A DNA stretch of 64,000 bases, from the NCBI RefSeq assembly GCF_003097515.1, contig NZ_CP029188.1, positions 5,686,531 to 5,750,530 on the forward strand, in the 5' to 3' direction. This document shows, one piece after another, positions 26,484 through 35,608 of this stretch. Each line of letters begins with the position of its first letter. Positions within the stretch are counted from its first letter, which is position 1. The DNA comes from Streptomyces tirandamycinicus. GTDB lineage: Bacteria > Actinomycetota > Actinomycetes > Streptomycetales > Streptomycetaceae. Position numbers and translations under genes: made by a program. The notes under the pieces are model-generated. The model worked only from the letters and a program-made list of their open reading frames with translations. It was not told the origin of the DNA and ran no database searches.

Positions 26484-28892
26484 ATGGCGCCCGACACCCG
26501 AGTCACCACCGTCCCGGCCGGCACCCCCACCGAGGTCACCCAGGGGTCGCAGACCAAGGGCGGCATCGGCGAGTCCACGCTCCGCCCCGACGGCACCCTC
26601 AAGGTCACCGGCGAGTTCGCCTACTCCTCGGACATGTGGCACGAGGACATGCTGTGGGGCCAGACGCTGCGCTCCACCGTGGCGCACGCCGAGATCCGGT
26701 CCATCGACATCTCCGAGGCCCTCGCCGTACCCGGCGTCCACGCGGTCCTCACCTACGACGACCTGCCGACGGACACCAAGAACTACGGACTGGAGATCCA
26801 GGACACGCCCGTCCTCGCGCACCGGAAGGTGCGCCACCACGGCGAGCCGGTGGCCCTGGTCGCCGCCGACCACCCGGAGACCGCCCGCCGCGCCGCCGCC
26901 AAGATCAGGATCGACTACGCCGAGCTGCCGCTGATCACCGACGAGGCGTCGGCGACGGCCCCCGGCGCCGTCCTCGTCCACGAGGGCCGCGACGACCACC
27001 ACATCGGCCACGTCCCGCACCCGAACATCGTGCACCGCCAGCCCATCGTCCGCGGCGACGTGGCCCGGGCCCGCGAGCGCGCCGACGTCATCGTCGAGGG
27101 CGAGTACGTCTTCGGCATGCAGGACCAGGCCTTCCTCGGACCGGAGTCCGGCCTCGCCGTACCCGCCGAGGACGGCGGTGTCGACCTGTACGTCGCCACC
27201 CAGTGGCTGCACTCCGACCTCCGCCAGATCGCCCCGGTCCTCGGCCTGCCCGAGGAGAAGGTGCGGATGACGCTCTCCGGCGTCGGCGGGGCCTTCGGCG
27301 GCCGCGAGGACATCTCCATGCAGATCCACGCCTGCCTCCTCGCGCTGCGCACCGGCAAGCCCGTGAAGATGGTCTACAACCGCTTCGAGTCCTTCTTCGG
27401 CCATGTGCACCGGCACCCGGCGAAGCTGTACTACGAGCACGGCGCCACCAGGGACGGCAAGCTCACCCACCTAAAGTGCCGGATCGTCCTGGACGGCGGC
27501 GCGTACGCGTCGGCGTCCCCGGCGGTCGTCGGCAACGCCTCCTCGCTGTCGGTCGGCCCGTACGTCGTCGACGACGTCGACATCGAGGCCATCGCGCTGT
27601 ACACCAACAACCCGCCCTGCGGCGCGATGCGCGGCTTCGGCGCGGTGCAGGCGTGCTTCGCCTACGAGGCCCAGATGGACAAGCTCGCGGCGAAGCTGGG
27701 CATGGACCCGGTGGAGTTCCGGCAGCTCAACGCCATGGAGCAGGGCACGATCATGCCCACCGGGCAGCCGGTGGACTCGCCCGCCCCGGTCGCGGAACTG
27801 CTGCGCCGCGTCAAGGCCCGCCCGCTGCCGCCGGAGCGCCAGTGGGAGGTCGCGGGCGGCGAGGCCGACGTGCGCGCCCTGCCCGGCGGACTGTCCAACA
27901 CCACCCACGGCGAGGGCGTCGTCCGCGGTGTCGGCTACGCGGTCGGCATCAAGAACGTCGGCTTCTCCGAGGGCTTCGACGACTACTCGACGGCCAGGGT
28001 GCGCATGGAGGTCGTCGGCGGCGAGCCGGTCGCGACCGTGCACACCGCGATGGCCGAGGTCGGCCAGGGCGGTGTCACCGTCCACGCCCAGATCGCCCGC
28101 ACCGAGCTGGGCGTCACCCAGGTGACCATCCACCCGGCCGACACCCGGGTCGGCTCCGCCGGATCCACCTCCGCCTCCCGGCAGACGTACGTCACGGGCG
28201 GCGCGGTGAAGAACTCCTGCGAGCTGGTCCGCGAGAAGGTCCTGGAGATCGGCCGCCGCAAGTTCGGCTCCCACCACCCGGCCTGGGCCACCGCCGAACT
28301 GCTGCTGGAAGGCGGCAAGGTCGTCACCGACGCCGGCGAGGTCCTCGCCGACCTGGTGGACGTGCTGGAGGACGAGGCCGTCGAGGTGGAGGCCGAGTGG
28401 CGGCACCGCCCGACCGAGGCCTTCGACCTGCGCACCGGCCAGGGCAACGGCCATGTCCAGTACTCGTTCGCGGCACACCGCGCCGTGGTGGAGGTGGACA
28501 CGGAGCTGGGCCTGGTGAAGGTCGTCGAGCTGGCCTGCGCGCAGGACGTCGGCAAGGCGCTGAACCCGCTGTCCGTCGTCGGCCAGATCCAGGGCGGCAC
28601 CACCCAGGGTCTGGGCGTGGCCGTCATGGAGGAGATCATCGTCGACCCGAAGACCGCGAAGGTGCGCAACCCCTCCTTCACGGACTACCTGATCCCCACC
28701 ATCCTCGACACCCCGACCATCCCGGTCGACGTGCTCGAACTCGCCGACGAGCACGCCCCGTACGGGCTCCGCGGCATCGGTGAGGCGCCGACCCTCTCCT
28801 CCACGCCGGCCGTCCTCGCGGCGATCCGCGCCGCGACGGGCCTGGAGCTCAACCGGACGCCGGTACGCCCGGAGCACCTCACCGGCACCTGA
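26484..28892 (+). CDS. Xanthine dehydrogenase molybdopterin-binding subunit
   Basis: An 802-residue catalytic subunit that hydroxylates hypoxanthine and xanthine to uric acid. Family landmarks are GGAFGGREDISMQIHACLLA, the NPPCGAMRGFGAVQ active-site loop, and YGLRGIGEAPTLSSTPAV at the end, which contains the catalytic Glu region. The ATG at 26484 follows the previous stop directly. The length is normal for the stand-alone large subunit. A strong hairpin follows its stop, so the transporter and xdhC downstream may be read at a lower level or from their own promoter. Confidence 0.95.
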   Translation: MAPDTRVTTVPAGTPTEVTQGSQTKGGIGESTLRPDGTLKVTGEFAYSSDMWHEDMLWGQTLRSTVAHAEIRSIDISEALAVPGVHAVLTYDDLPTDTKNYGLEIQDTPVLAHRKVRHHGEPVALVAADHPETARRAAAKIRIDYAELPLITDEASATAPGAVLVHEGRDDHHIGHVPHPNIVHRQPIVRGDVARARERADVIVEGEYVFGMQDQAFLGPESGLAVPAEDGGVDLYVATQWLHSDLRQIAPVLGLPEEKVRMTLSGVGGAFGGREDISMQIHACLLALRTGKPVKMVYNRFESFFGHVHRHPAKLYYEHGATRDGKLTHLKCRIVLDGGAYASASPAVVGNASSLSVGPYVVDDVDIEAIALYTNNPPCGAMRGFGAVQACFAYEAQMDKLAAKLGMDPVEFRQLNAMEQGTIMPTGQPVDSPAPVAELLRRVKARPLPPERQWEVAGGEADVRALPGGLSNTTHGEGVVRGVGYAVGIKNVGFSEGFDDYSTARVRMEVVGGEPVATVHTAMAEVGQGGVTVHAQIARTELGVTQVTIHPADTRVGSAGSTSASRQTYVTGGAVKNSCELVREKVLEIGRRKFGSHHPAWATAELLLEGGKVVTDAGEVLADLVDVLEDEAVEVEAEWRHRPTEAFDLRTGQGNGHVQYSFAAHRAVVEVDTELGLVKVVELACAQDVGKALNPLSVVGQIQGGTTQGLGVAVMEEIIVDPKTAKVRNPSFTDYLIPTILDTPTIPVDVLELADEHAPYGLRGIGEAPTLSSTPAVLAAIRAATGLELNRTPVRPEHLTGT

Positions 28893-28898
28893 GCCGCC

Positions 28899-28931
28899 GG
28901 GGTTCCGGGGGCCACCGTCCCCCGGAACCCC
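28899..28931 (+). terminator. Terminator after the xanthine dehydrogenase genes
   Basis: A perfect 13-bp stem (GGGGTTCCGGGGG with its complement) around a seven-base loop begins seven bases after the stop. Confidence 0.85.
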
Positions 28932-29181
28932 CGCCGCCCCCTCGCGGGGCCACAGAACCTCCGGGGACCCGTCCCCGGGCCGCCGGGCGGCGCACGCGGC
29001 GCCCGGCACCAGCAACACCCGAAGAACTGCGGACCGGACCCCGAGGGTCCCCGTCCCGCAGACCGTTCGTCTCGGGCCGTCCCCCGGGTCGTGCAGCCAG
29101 CGCAAGATCCCAAATCCCGCAACTCGGGCGAAGTCCCGACCGCCCTGCGGGTGCCCCTGTGAACCTTGGGAGTAGGCAACC

Positions 29182-30645
29182 ATGACCCAGTCGTCAGTGG
29201 AGCCGAGAACCGCCGCTGAGGACGCCGGCTCCGGCTCGCGCGTCCCCGCCGGACGGTCCTGGCTCGACCGGTACTTTCACATCTCCGAAAGAGGATCGAC
29301 TCTCGCGCGCGAGGTGCGCGGCGGCATCACCACCTTCATGGCGATGGCGTACATCCTCCTGCTCAACCCCCTGATCCTCAACGGCGAGGACGTTGCGGGC
29401 AACGTCCTCAGCCAACCGGGACTCATCACTGCGACTGCCTTCGCGGCCGCGGCGACCACCCTGCTGATGGGCTTCATCGGCAAGGTCCCGCTCGCCCTCG
29501 CGGCCGGCCTGAGCGTCTCCGGCGTCCTCGCCTCGCAGGTCGTTCCGCAGATGACCTGGCCGCAGGCGATGGCCATGTGCGTGATGTACGGCCTGGTGAT
29601 CTGCCTGCTGGCGGTCACCGGCATGCGCGAGCTGATCATGAACGCGATCCCGCTCGCGCTCAAGCACGGCATCACCATGGGCATCGGCCTGTTCATCGCG
29701 CTGATCGGCCTGGTCAAGGCCGGATTCGTCGGCAAGGGCGCGGAGTTCGGCCCGCCCGTCACCCTCGGCGCCGGCGGCGAACTCGCCGGCTGGCCGGTAC
29801 TGATCTTCTGCTTCACCCTGCTGCTGATCTTCATGCTGCAGGCCCGTGCGATACCCGGCGCCATCCTCGTCGGCATCGTCATCGGAACCGTCGTCGCGGT
29901 CGCCGTCCACAACATCGTCGGCCTCGACGCCAAGGCCTGGAACATGTCCCCGCCGGAGCTCGCCGGCGGCGCCGTCTCCATGCCCGACTTCTCGCTCTTC
30001 GGGCACGTCGAGTTCGGCGGCTGGGGCGACATCGGCGCGATCACCGTCGGGTTCATCGTCTTCACCCTGGTGCTCGCCGGCTTCTTCGACGCGATGGCCA
30101 CCATCATCGGCGTCGGCACCGAGGCCAGGCTGACCGACGAGCGCGGCCGGCTGCCGGGCCTGTCCAAGGCCCTGTTCATCGACGGCGCCGGCGGTGCGAT
30201 CGGCGGTGTCTCCGGCGGCTCCGGGCAGACCGTGTTCGTCGAGTCCGCCACCGGCGTCGGCGAGGGCGCCCGGACCGGTCTCGCCTCGGTCGTCACCGGA
30301 CTGTTCTTCGCCGCCTGCCTCTTCTTCACCCCGCTCACCGCGATCGTGCCGCCCCAGGTCGCCTCCGCGGCGCTGGTCGTCATCGGCGCGATGATGATGC
30401 AGAACGCCCGGCACGTGGACTGGGGCGACCGCGCCGTCGCCATCCCGGTCTTCCTCACCGTCGTGCTGATGCCGTTCACGTACAGCATCACCCCCGGTGT
30501 CGCCGCGGGTGTCATCTCGTACGTCGCCATCAAGGTCGCCCAGGGCAAGTCCCGGGAGGTGGGCGGCTTCATGTGGGGCCTGACCGCGATCTTCATCGTG
30601 TTCTTCGCCCTGAACCCGATCGAAGGCTGGCTCGGCGTCCACTGA
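29182..30645 (+). CDS. NCS2-family purine permease (AzgA-like)
   Basis: A 487-residue membrane protein with about twelve to fourteen hydrophobic helices. It starts with the AzgA-like block VRGGITTFMAMAYILLLNPL and has the binding-site helices (FDAMATIIGVGTEA and SGGSGQTVFVESATGVGEGA) of purine transporters. It should import hypoxanthine, xanthine or a related base, feeding the neighbouring xanthine dehydrogenase. The ATG lies after CTTGGGAGTAGG. A 290-base gap and a terminator separate it from the large subunit gene, and 45 bases separate it from xdhC. Confidence 0.92.
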   Translation: MTQSSVEPRTAAEDAGSGSRVPAGRSWLDRYFHISERGSTLAREVRGGITTFMAMAYILLLNPLILNGEDVAGNVLSQPGLITATAFAAAATTLLMGFIGKVPLALAAGLSVSGVLASQVVPQMTWPQAMAMCVMYGLVICLLAVTGMRELIMNAIPLALKHGITMGIGLFIALIGLVKAGFVGKGAEFGPPVTLGAGGELAGWPVLIFCFTLLLIFMLQARAIPGAILVGIVIGTVVAVAVHNIVGLDAKAWNMSPPELAGGAVSMPDFSLFGHVEFGGWGDIGAITVGFIVFTLVLAGFFDAMATIIGVGTEARLTDERGRLPGLSKALFIDGAGGAIGGVSGGSGQTVFVESATGVGEGARTGLASVVTGLFFAACLFFTPLTAIVPPQVASAALVVIGAMMMQNARHVDWGDRAVAIPVFLTVVLMPFTYSITPGVAAGVISYVAIKVAQGKSREVGGFMWGLTAIFIVFFALNPIEGWLGVH

Positions 30646-30690
30646 GCCCGGCCGCGCCCTCCACGCATCCACCACCCCGAGGAGACCGAC

Positions 30691-31842
30691 ATGCTGGACA
30701 TCGCCGACGAGCTGAGCCGGTGGGTTGGGCAGGGACGTGACTTCGCCGTCGCCACCGTCGTGGCCGTCGGCGGCAGCGCACCCCGCCAGCCCGGTGCCGC
30801 GCTCGCCGTCGACAGCGACGGCACGGCGATCGGCTCGGTCTCCGGAGGATGCGTGGAGGGCGCCGTCTACGACCTGTGCCGGCAGGCGCTCGCGGACGGC
30901 CGGTCCGTGCTGGAGCACTTCGGCTACAGCGACGACGACGCCTTCGCCGTGGGCCTGACCTGCGGCGGCACCATCGACGTCCTCGTCACCCCGGTCCGCG
31001 CGGACTCCCCCTCCCGCGACGTCCTCGCGGCGGCGCTGGCCGCCGCCGCACAAGGAGAGGCGGCGGCGGTCGCGCGGATCGCCGACGGCCCCGCCGAGCT
31101 GATGGGCCGCGCGCTCCTGGTCCGTGCCGACGGCTCCCGCGAAGGCACCCTCGGCGGCCACCCCGAACTCGACCGCACCGCCGCCGCCGAGGCCCGCGCC
31201 CTGCTGGAGGCCGGGCGCACGGGCACCGCCGGCATCGGCGCGGACGGTTCCCGCTGCGGCCGCCCGCTCACCCTGCTCGTCGAGTCCAGCGTCCCCGCCC
31301 CGCGGATGATCGTCTTCGGGGCGATCGACTTCGCCTCCGCCCTGGTCCGCGTCGGCAAGTTCCTCGGCTACCACGTGACCGTGTGCGACGCCCGCCCGGT
31401 CTTCGCCACCAGGACCCGCTTCCCCGAAGCGGACGAGATCGTCGTCGCATGGCCGCACCGCTACCTGGAGTCGACCGAGGTCGACGGCCGCACGGTGCTC
31501 TGCGTCCTCACCCACGACGCCAAGTTCGACGTACCCCTGCTGGAGCGGGCCCTGCGGCTGCCCGTCGCCTACGTCGGGGCCATGGGGTCCCGCCGCACCC
31601 ACGAGGAACGCAACGCCCGGCTGCGCGAGGCGGGCGTCGGCGAACTCGAACTCGCCCGGCTGCGCTCGCCGATCGGCCTCGACCTCGGGGCCCGCACTCC
31701 GGAGGAGACCGCGGTGTCCATCGCGGCGGAGATCGTCGCGGGCCGCCGCGGGGGCAGCGGCGCCCCGCTGGCGGGTGCCCACACACCGATCCACCACGAC
31801 GGCCCGCGCATACCGGCCCAGACCATCGGGTCCGTCGCCTGA
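30691..31842 (+). CDS. xdhC: XdhC family protein (molybdenum cofactor insertion for xanthine dehydrogenase)
   Basis: A 383-residue XdhC/CoxI protein. The N-terminal XdhC domain has ATVVAVGGSAPRQPGAALAV and SVSGGCVEGAVYD. The C-terminal Rossmann domain has the glycine-rich-like MIVFGAIDFASALVRVGKFL and YVGAMGSRRTHEERNARL. XdhC binds and sulphurates the molybdenum cofactor and delivers it to apo-xanthine dehydrogenase. The ATG follows GAGGAGACC. It closes the purine block. Note Ile-Asp in the Rossmann loop where a Gly-His or Gly-Ala pair is more usual. Confidence 0.92.
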   Translation: MLDIADELSRWVGQGRDFAVATVVAVGGSAPRQPGAALAVDSDGTAIGSVSGGCVEGAVYDLCRQALADGRSVLEHFGYSDDDAFAVGLTCGGTIDVLVTPVRADSPSRDVLAAALAAAAQGEAAAVARIADGPAELMGRALLVRADGSREGTLGGHPELDRTAAAEARALLEAGRTGTAGIGADGSRCGRPLTLLVESSVPAPRMIVFGAIDFASALVRVGKFLGYHVTVCDARPVFATRTRFPEADEIVVAWPHRYLESTEVDGRTVLCVLTHDAKFDVPLLERALRLPVAYVGAMGSRRTHEERNARLREAGVGELELARLRSPIGLDLGARTPEETAVSIAAEIVAGRRGGSGAPLAGAHTPIHHDGPRIPAQTIGSVA

Positions 31843-32301
31843 GACGGGGATCGCCGCCGCGCCGGAGGCCCTGCGGGCCGCGCGGCCGTCGACCGGCCAC
31901 CTGCTTCCCTTCGGGGCGTGACTGCTCCCGGTGGCGGGGTTCCCCCCGGGTGGGTGGCTGCTCCCGGCGGGTGACTTCTCCCGGTGGCCTGGCTCTCCCG
32001 GGGCGTGGACTCCTCCGCCCGCGTGGCGCGCGCCGCGTCACGGCTGCCGGTGGCTCTTCGTGCCGCTCCGTGGCTCGCGTGCCGGCGGGGGAGGGGCGCG
32101 GTACCGCTCCCTCGGGCCTCCGCCGGGGCCGTCCTGGCGGCGGGCGCCCGGCCGGGTGCCCGCCCCCGCCCGGGGTGCGGCGAGCCCGGCCGCGGGAGGC
32201 GCGGCGGCGATCGGGCGGGTAGAGGCGACCGGGCGGGTAAGGGTGGCCGGGCGGGTAAAGGCGATCGGGCGGACAAAGAGGGCAAAAGTTAAAATCGTCG
32301 C
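31843..32301. other. Gene-free 459-bp region with 18-bp repeats before the FHA-ABC gene
   Basis: No convincing gene is seen; frames here are Pro/Arg-rich shadows. Between about 31930 and 32000 imperfect units resembling GGTGGCTGCTCCCGG recur. From 32208 to 32280 are four imperfect 18-bp units (GACCGGGCGGGTAAGGGT). The last 20 bases before the ATG are A-rich (AAAGTTAAAATCG), which may hold the promoter or a leaderless-like start. Confidence 0.6.
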
Positions 32302-34797
32302 ATGGCTGAGCGGCCCGCAGCGCCGACCGCGCCCGAGCTGGTCATCGAAACCGACGGGGGTTCGACGCTCATGAGCCCGGGCCGGGAGTACCACGTCGGT
32401 CGGGATCCCCTGAGCGACATCGTCCTGGAGGACGCTCGGGTGTCCTGGCACCATGCCGTCCTCAGGACCGTCGCGGACCACTGGACGGTCGAGGACGAGC
32501 ACAGCACCAACGGCACGTACGCCGACGGCCGCCGCGTCCACGAGTCGGGCGTGGGACCGGGCAGCGTCATCCGGTTCGGCAATCCGCAGGACGGCCCCCG
32601 TGCCGTGCTCGTGGCCACGGCACGCGGTCCCTCGTCCGCGCGCGCACCCGCCGCCCCCGAGCCGGTCGCCTCCGAGCCCGCCGCCCCCGAGGCCGCCGCC
32701 CCCGTGCTCGCCGCCCCCGAGTCGGTCGCCTCCGAGCCCGGGTCCCGAGGACCGGACGTTCCGCCCCCGGGGGAACCGGCGCCACCCGGACCGGCGCCGC
32801 CCGCCTCCACGGGGGCCGCTCCCACGAGCGCGTACCGGCAGCCCACCACCGTGCGCCCGCTGCCCACCCGCACGGTCCGCATCGGCCGCGCGGCCGACAA
32901 CGACATCGTGATCGACGACCTCATCGTCTCCCGCCGGCACGCCGAGCTCCGCGCCCACCTGGACGGCCACTACGAGATCGTCGACCTCGACAGCCACAAC
33001 GGCACCTACGTCAACGGCCAGCCGGTGACCCTGGCGGCGATCTCGCCGGGGGACACCGTCGGCATCGGCCACTCCACGTTCCGCCTCGTCGGCGACGAGC
33101 TGCAGGAGTTCGTGGACTCCGGCGAGATCTCACTCGACGTGCAGGACCTCGCCGTCACGGTGGACGAGGGCCGCAAGGTGCTCCTGGACCATGTGTCGTT
33201 CCCGGTCGGCGAGAAGTGCCTGCTCGCCGTGGTCGGCCCGAGCGGCGCCGGCAAGTCGACCCTCCTCAACGCGCTCACCGGCCTCCGCCCCGCCGAACAC
33301 GGCACCGTCGTCTACGACGGACGCGACCTGTACCGCGACTACGCGGAACTGCGCAGGCGCATCGGGCTCGTACCGCAGGACGACATCCTGCACATCCAGC
33401 TCACCGTGCGCCGCGCCCTCGGCTACGCCGCAGAACTGCGCTTCCCCGAGGACACGGCGCCCGCGGAGCGCGAGGCGAGGGTCGAGGAGGTCATCCGCGA
33501 ACTGGGCCTGGAGCAGCGCGCCGACCAGCCCATCCACAGTCTCTCCGGCGGCCAGCGCAAGCGCGTCAGCGTCGCGCTGGAGCTGCTGACGAAGCCGTCC
33601 CTGCTGTTCCTCGACGAGCCCACCTCGGGCCTCGACCCGGGCATGGACCGCTCGGTGATGCACATGCTGCGCGGACTCGCCGACGACGGCCGTACGGTCA
33701 TCGTGGTCACCCACAGCGTGCTCAACCTCGATGTGTGCGACCGGCTGCTGGTCCTGGCGCCGGGCGGCCGGGTCGCCTACTTCGGCGCACCCGAGGACGC
33801 CCTGGAGTTCTTCGGATTCGACCAGTGGCCGGAGGCGTTCGAGGCGTTCGAGAACGACGACTCGCGTGACTGGGCGGGCGAGTACCGCGCCTCGGCGCAG
33901 CACCGCCAGTACATCGCGCTCAGCCCGCAGCCGCGGGCCGAGCCGGAGCGCCCGCCGGTGGCGGCGGCGCCACCGCCCAAGTCGCAGAGCTGGCTCGGTC
34001 AGTTGAGCACCCTGGTCCGCCGCTACGTATCCGTACTGAGCGCCGACCGCACCTTCATCGCCATCATGATCGCGCTGCCCTTCGGCATGGGCGTCATGGC
34101 CCGGATCCTGGCCGGCAGCAAGCTCACCCTGGACACCGCCATGGACGCCCTGCTGGTGCTCTGCGTCGGCGGGGTGCTGACGGGCGCGGCGAACGCGGTC
34201 CGCGAACTGGTCAAGGAGCGCGTGATCTACCGCAGGGAGCGCGCGGTCGGCCTGTCCAGATCCGCGTACCTGACCTCCAAGGTGGTGGTGCTCGGCTCGA
34301 TCACGGTCGTCCAGGCGGTCGTCCTCACCCTCGTGGGCCTCTTCGGCGTCGACCTGAACGCGCCCGGCGGCGAGGGCGTGCTCCTGCCCCCGCTGCTCGA
34401 GATCACGCTTGCCGTCGCCCTGCTGTCGTTCACCTCGATGATGCTCGGCCTCGTGATCTCCGCGCTGGTGCCCAAGGAGGAGGTCACCATGCCGCTGCTG
34501 GTGCTCCTCACCATGGTCCAGATCGTCTTCTGCGGCGCCCTGCTCAAGCTCGACGGCGTGGTGGGCCTGGAGCAGCTGGGCTGGCTGGTGCCCGCGCGGT
34601 GGGCCTTCGCCGCGATGGCGGGCACGGTCGACCTGGCCCGGATCGTCCCCGGCAAGGACACCACCGACCCGCTCTTCGACCACATCGCCGCGGTGTGGCT
34701 GACGAACATGGGCGTGCTGGTGCTGCTCAGCATGGCACTGTGGGTCGTCATCGCGGTGCTGCTGCGGCGGCACGAGCCCGCGGTCATGCGGAAGTGA
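32302..34797 (+). CDS. FHA-domain ABC transporter, ATPase fused to membrane domain
   Basis: An 831-residue single-chain half transporter. Two FHA phosphothreonine-binding domains come first (about residues 20-100, VGRDPLSDIVLEDARVSWHH; and about 190-265, IGRAADNDIVIDDLIVSRRH), joined by a Pro/Ala linker with SEPAAPEAA repeats. The ABC domain has Walker A GPSGAGKST, signature LSGGQRKRVSVALE and Walker B LLFLDEPTSGLD. An ABC-2 membrane domain with about six helices completes it. The order is that of M. tuberculosis Rv1747, whose FHA domains are bound by a Ser/Thr kinase. The ATG follows an A-rich leader. The substrate is unknown. Confidence 0.92.
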   Translation: MAERPAAPTAPELVIETDGGSTLMSPGREYHVGRDPLSDIVLEDARVSWHHAVLRTVADHWTVEDEHSTNGTYADGRRVHESGVGPGSVIRFGNPQDGPRAVLVATARGPSSARAPAAPEPVASEPAAPEAAAPVLAAPESVASEPGSRGPDVPPPGEPAPPGPAPPASTGAAPTSAYRQPTTVRPLPTRTVRIGRAADNDIVIDDLIVSRRHAELRAHLDGHYEIVDLDSHNGTYVNGQPVTLAAISPGDTVGIGHSTFRLVGDELQEFVDSGEISLDVQDLAVTVDEGRKVLLDHVSFPVGEKCLLAVVGPSGAGKSTLLNALTGLRPAEHGTVVYDGRDLYRDYAELRRRIGLVPQDDILHIQLTVRRALGYAAELRFPEDTAPAEREARVEEVIRELGLEQRADQPIHSLSGGQRKRVSVALELLTKPSLLFLDEPTSGLDPGMDRSVMHMLRGLADDGRTVIVVTHSVLNLDVCDRLLVLAPGGRVAYFGAPEDALEFFGFDQWPEAFEAFENDDSRDWAGEYRASAQHRQYIALSPQPRAEPERPPVAAAPPPKSQSWLGQLSTLVRRYVSVLSADRTFIAIMIALPFGMGVMARILAGSKLTLDTAMDALLVLCVGGVLTGAANAVRELVKERVIYRRERAVGLSRSAYLTSKVVVLGSITVVQAVVLTLVGLFGVDLNAPGGEGVLLPPLLEITLAVALLSFTSMMLGLVISALVPKEEVTMPLLVLLTMVQIVFCGALLKLDGVVGLEQLGWLVPARWAFAAMAGTVDLARIVPGKDTTDPLFDHIAAVWLTNMGVLVLLSMALWVVIAVLLRRHEPAVMRK

Positions 34798-34807
34798 CGG
34801 GGTGCCG

Positions 34808-35422
34808 ATGACCGAACCCGCCGCCGTCCCTGGCTTCAGCCCGACGCACGTCGTCCCCGGTGACGGCCTGCCCACCTGGCAGGCGCCGGACGTCGGCAGC
34901 CCCAGCGTCCCCCTCGACCCGTTCCTGCCGGTCGAACTCGTCGACCGGCGCGGCGACTGGGGGCGGGTCATGTGCGCCAACGGATGGTCGGCCTGGGTGG
35001 ACGGGCGGCTGCTCGTCGCCGTGCCGCAGGCACCGCCCTCGGCCGGGCAACCGCTCGACCGCACGTCCGACCCGCAGCCGCTGCTCGCCCGGGCGGAGGA
35101 GGTGCTCTCCGAGTACCGCCGGGCCGCGGGCGAACTCGCCGCGGGCCGGGCCGACCGGGAGACGTTCCGCCGGCGCACCCGGGGGATGCGGCTGGGGGTG
35201 GTCGTGGACGGGGAGACGCTCTGGCTGTACGACGCGGAGAGCGGGCGGTGGATGTACTGCGACGGCGCCCGGGCGGCCCCGTTCGCCGTCGACGGGCCTC
35301 CGCAGACGCGGCGCGAGGCCTCGCCGGAGCCGCCCAGGAACGCCACCGCACCCGGCCGGAGCGCGCCTCCGCCGCCGACGCGGATCACCGAGACGGGCCG
35401 CGGGCGGGGCACGTCCGGCTGA
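34808..35422 (+). CDS. SH3-like domain hypothetical protein
   Basis: A 204-residue cytoplasmic protein. Residues about 10-65 look like a bacterial SH3-like barrel (LPVELVDRRGDWGRVMCANG then WSAWVDGRLLV). A helical middle and a second small segment (VVVDGETLWLYDAESGRWMY) follow, with a disordered Pro-rich end. It starts ten bases after the FHA-ABC stop, so the two genes are probably co-transcribed; the ATG at 34808 was preferred to the GTG at 34802. A regulatory partner of the transporter is possible but unproven. Confidence 0.72.
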   Translation: MTEPAAVPGFSPTHVVPGDGLPTWQAPDVGSPSVPLDPFLPVELVDRRGDWGRVMCANGWSAWVDGRLLVAVPQAPPSAGQPLDRTSDPQPLLARAEEVLSEYRRAAGELAAGRADRETFRRRTRGMRLGVVVDGETLWLYDAESGRWMYCDGARAAPFAVDGPPQTRREASPEPPRNATAPGRSAPPPPTRITETGRGRGTSG

Positions 35423-35423
35423 C

Positions 35424-35600
35424 TCCGTTCCCTGCTCCGTCCCCTGCTCCGTCCCCCGCTCCGTCCCCGCTCCGTCCGTCGTGGGCCGTGCTCGTCGCGT
35501 CGCGGCGCGTCCGGCCTGTGCTCCGGCCCCTCCCGGCCCGCCCGTGCTCCCGTCGCGGCGCGGCCGGCCGGTGCTCCGTCCCGTCGGCCCGTACGGCGCC
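35424..35600. repeat. GCTCCGTCCCC-type repeats between convergent genes
   Basis: Five or more imperfect 12-bp units (CTGCTCCGTCCC) occur at 35425-35485 and related GTGCTCCG motifs recur to 35580. They fill the gap between the SH3-like and streptophobe genes. No clean hairpin was found. Confidence 0.6.
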
Positions 35601-35608
35601 GGGACGGC

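Noticed and set aside
29194..31797. A long minus-strand frame (867 codons) opposite the purine permease and xdhC
   Set aside because: The sequence is Asp/Gly/Glu/Arg-rich without any motif and mirrors two well-supported genes.
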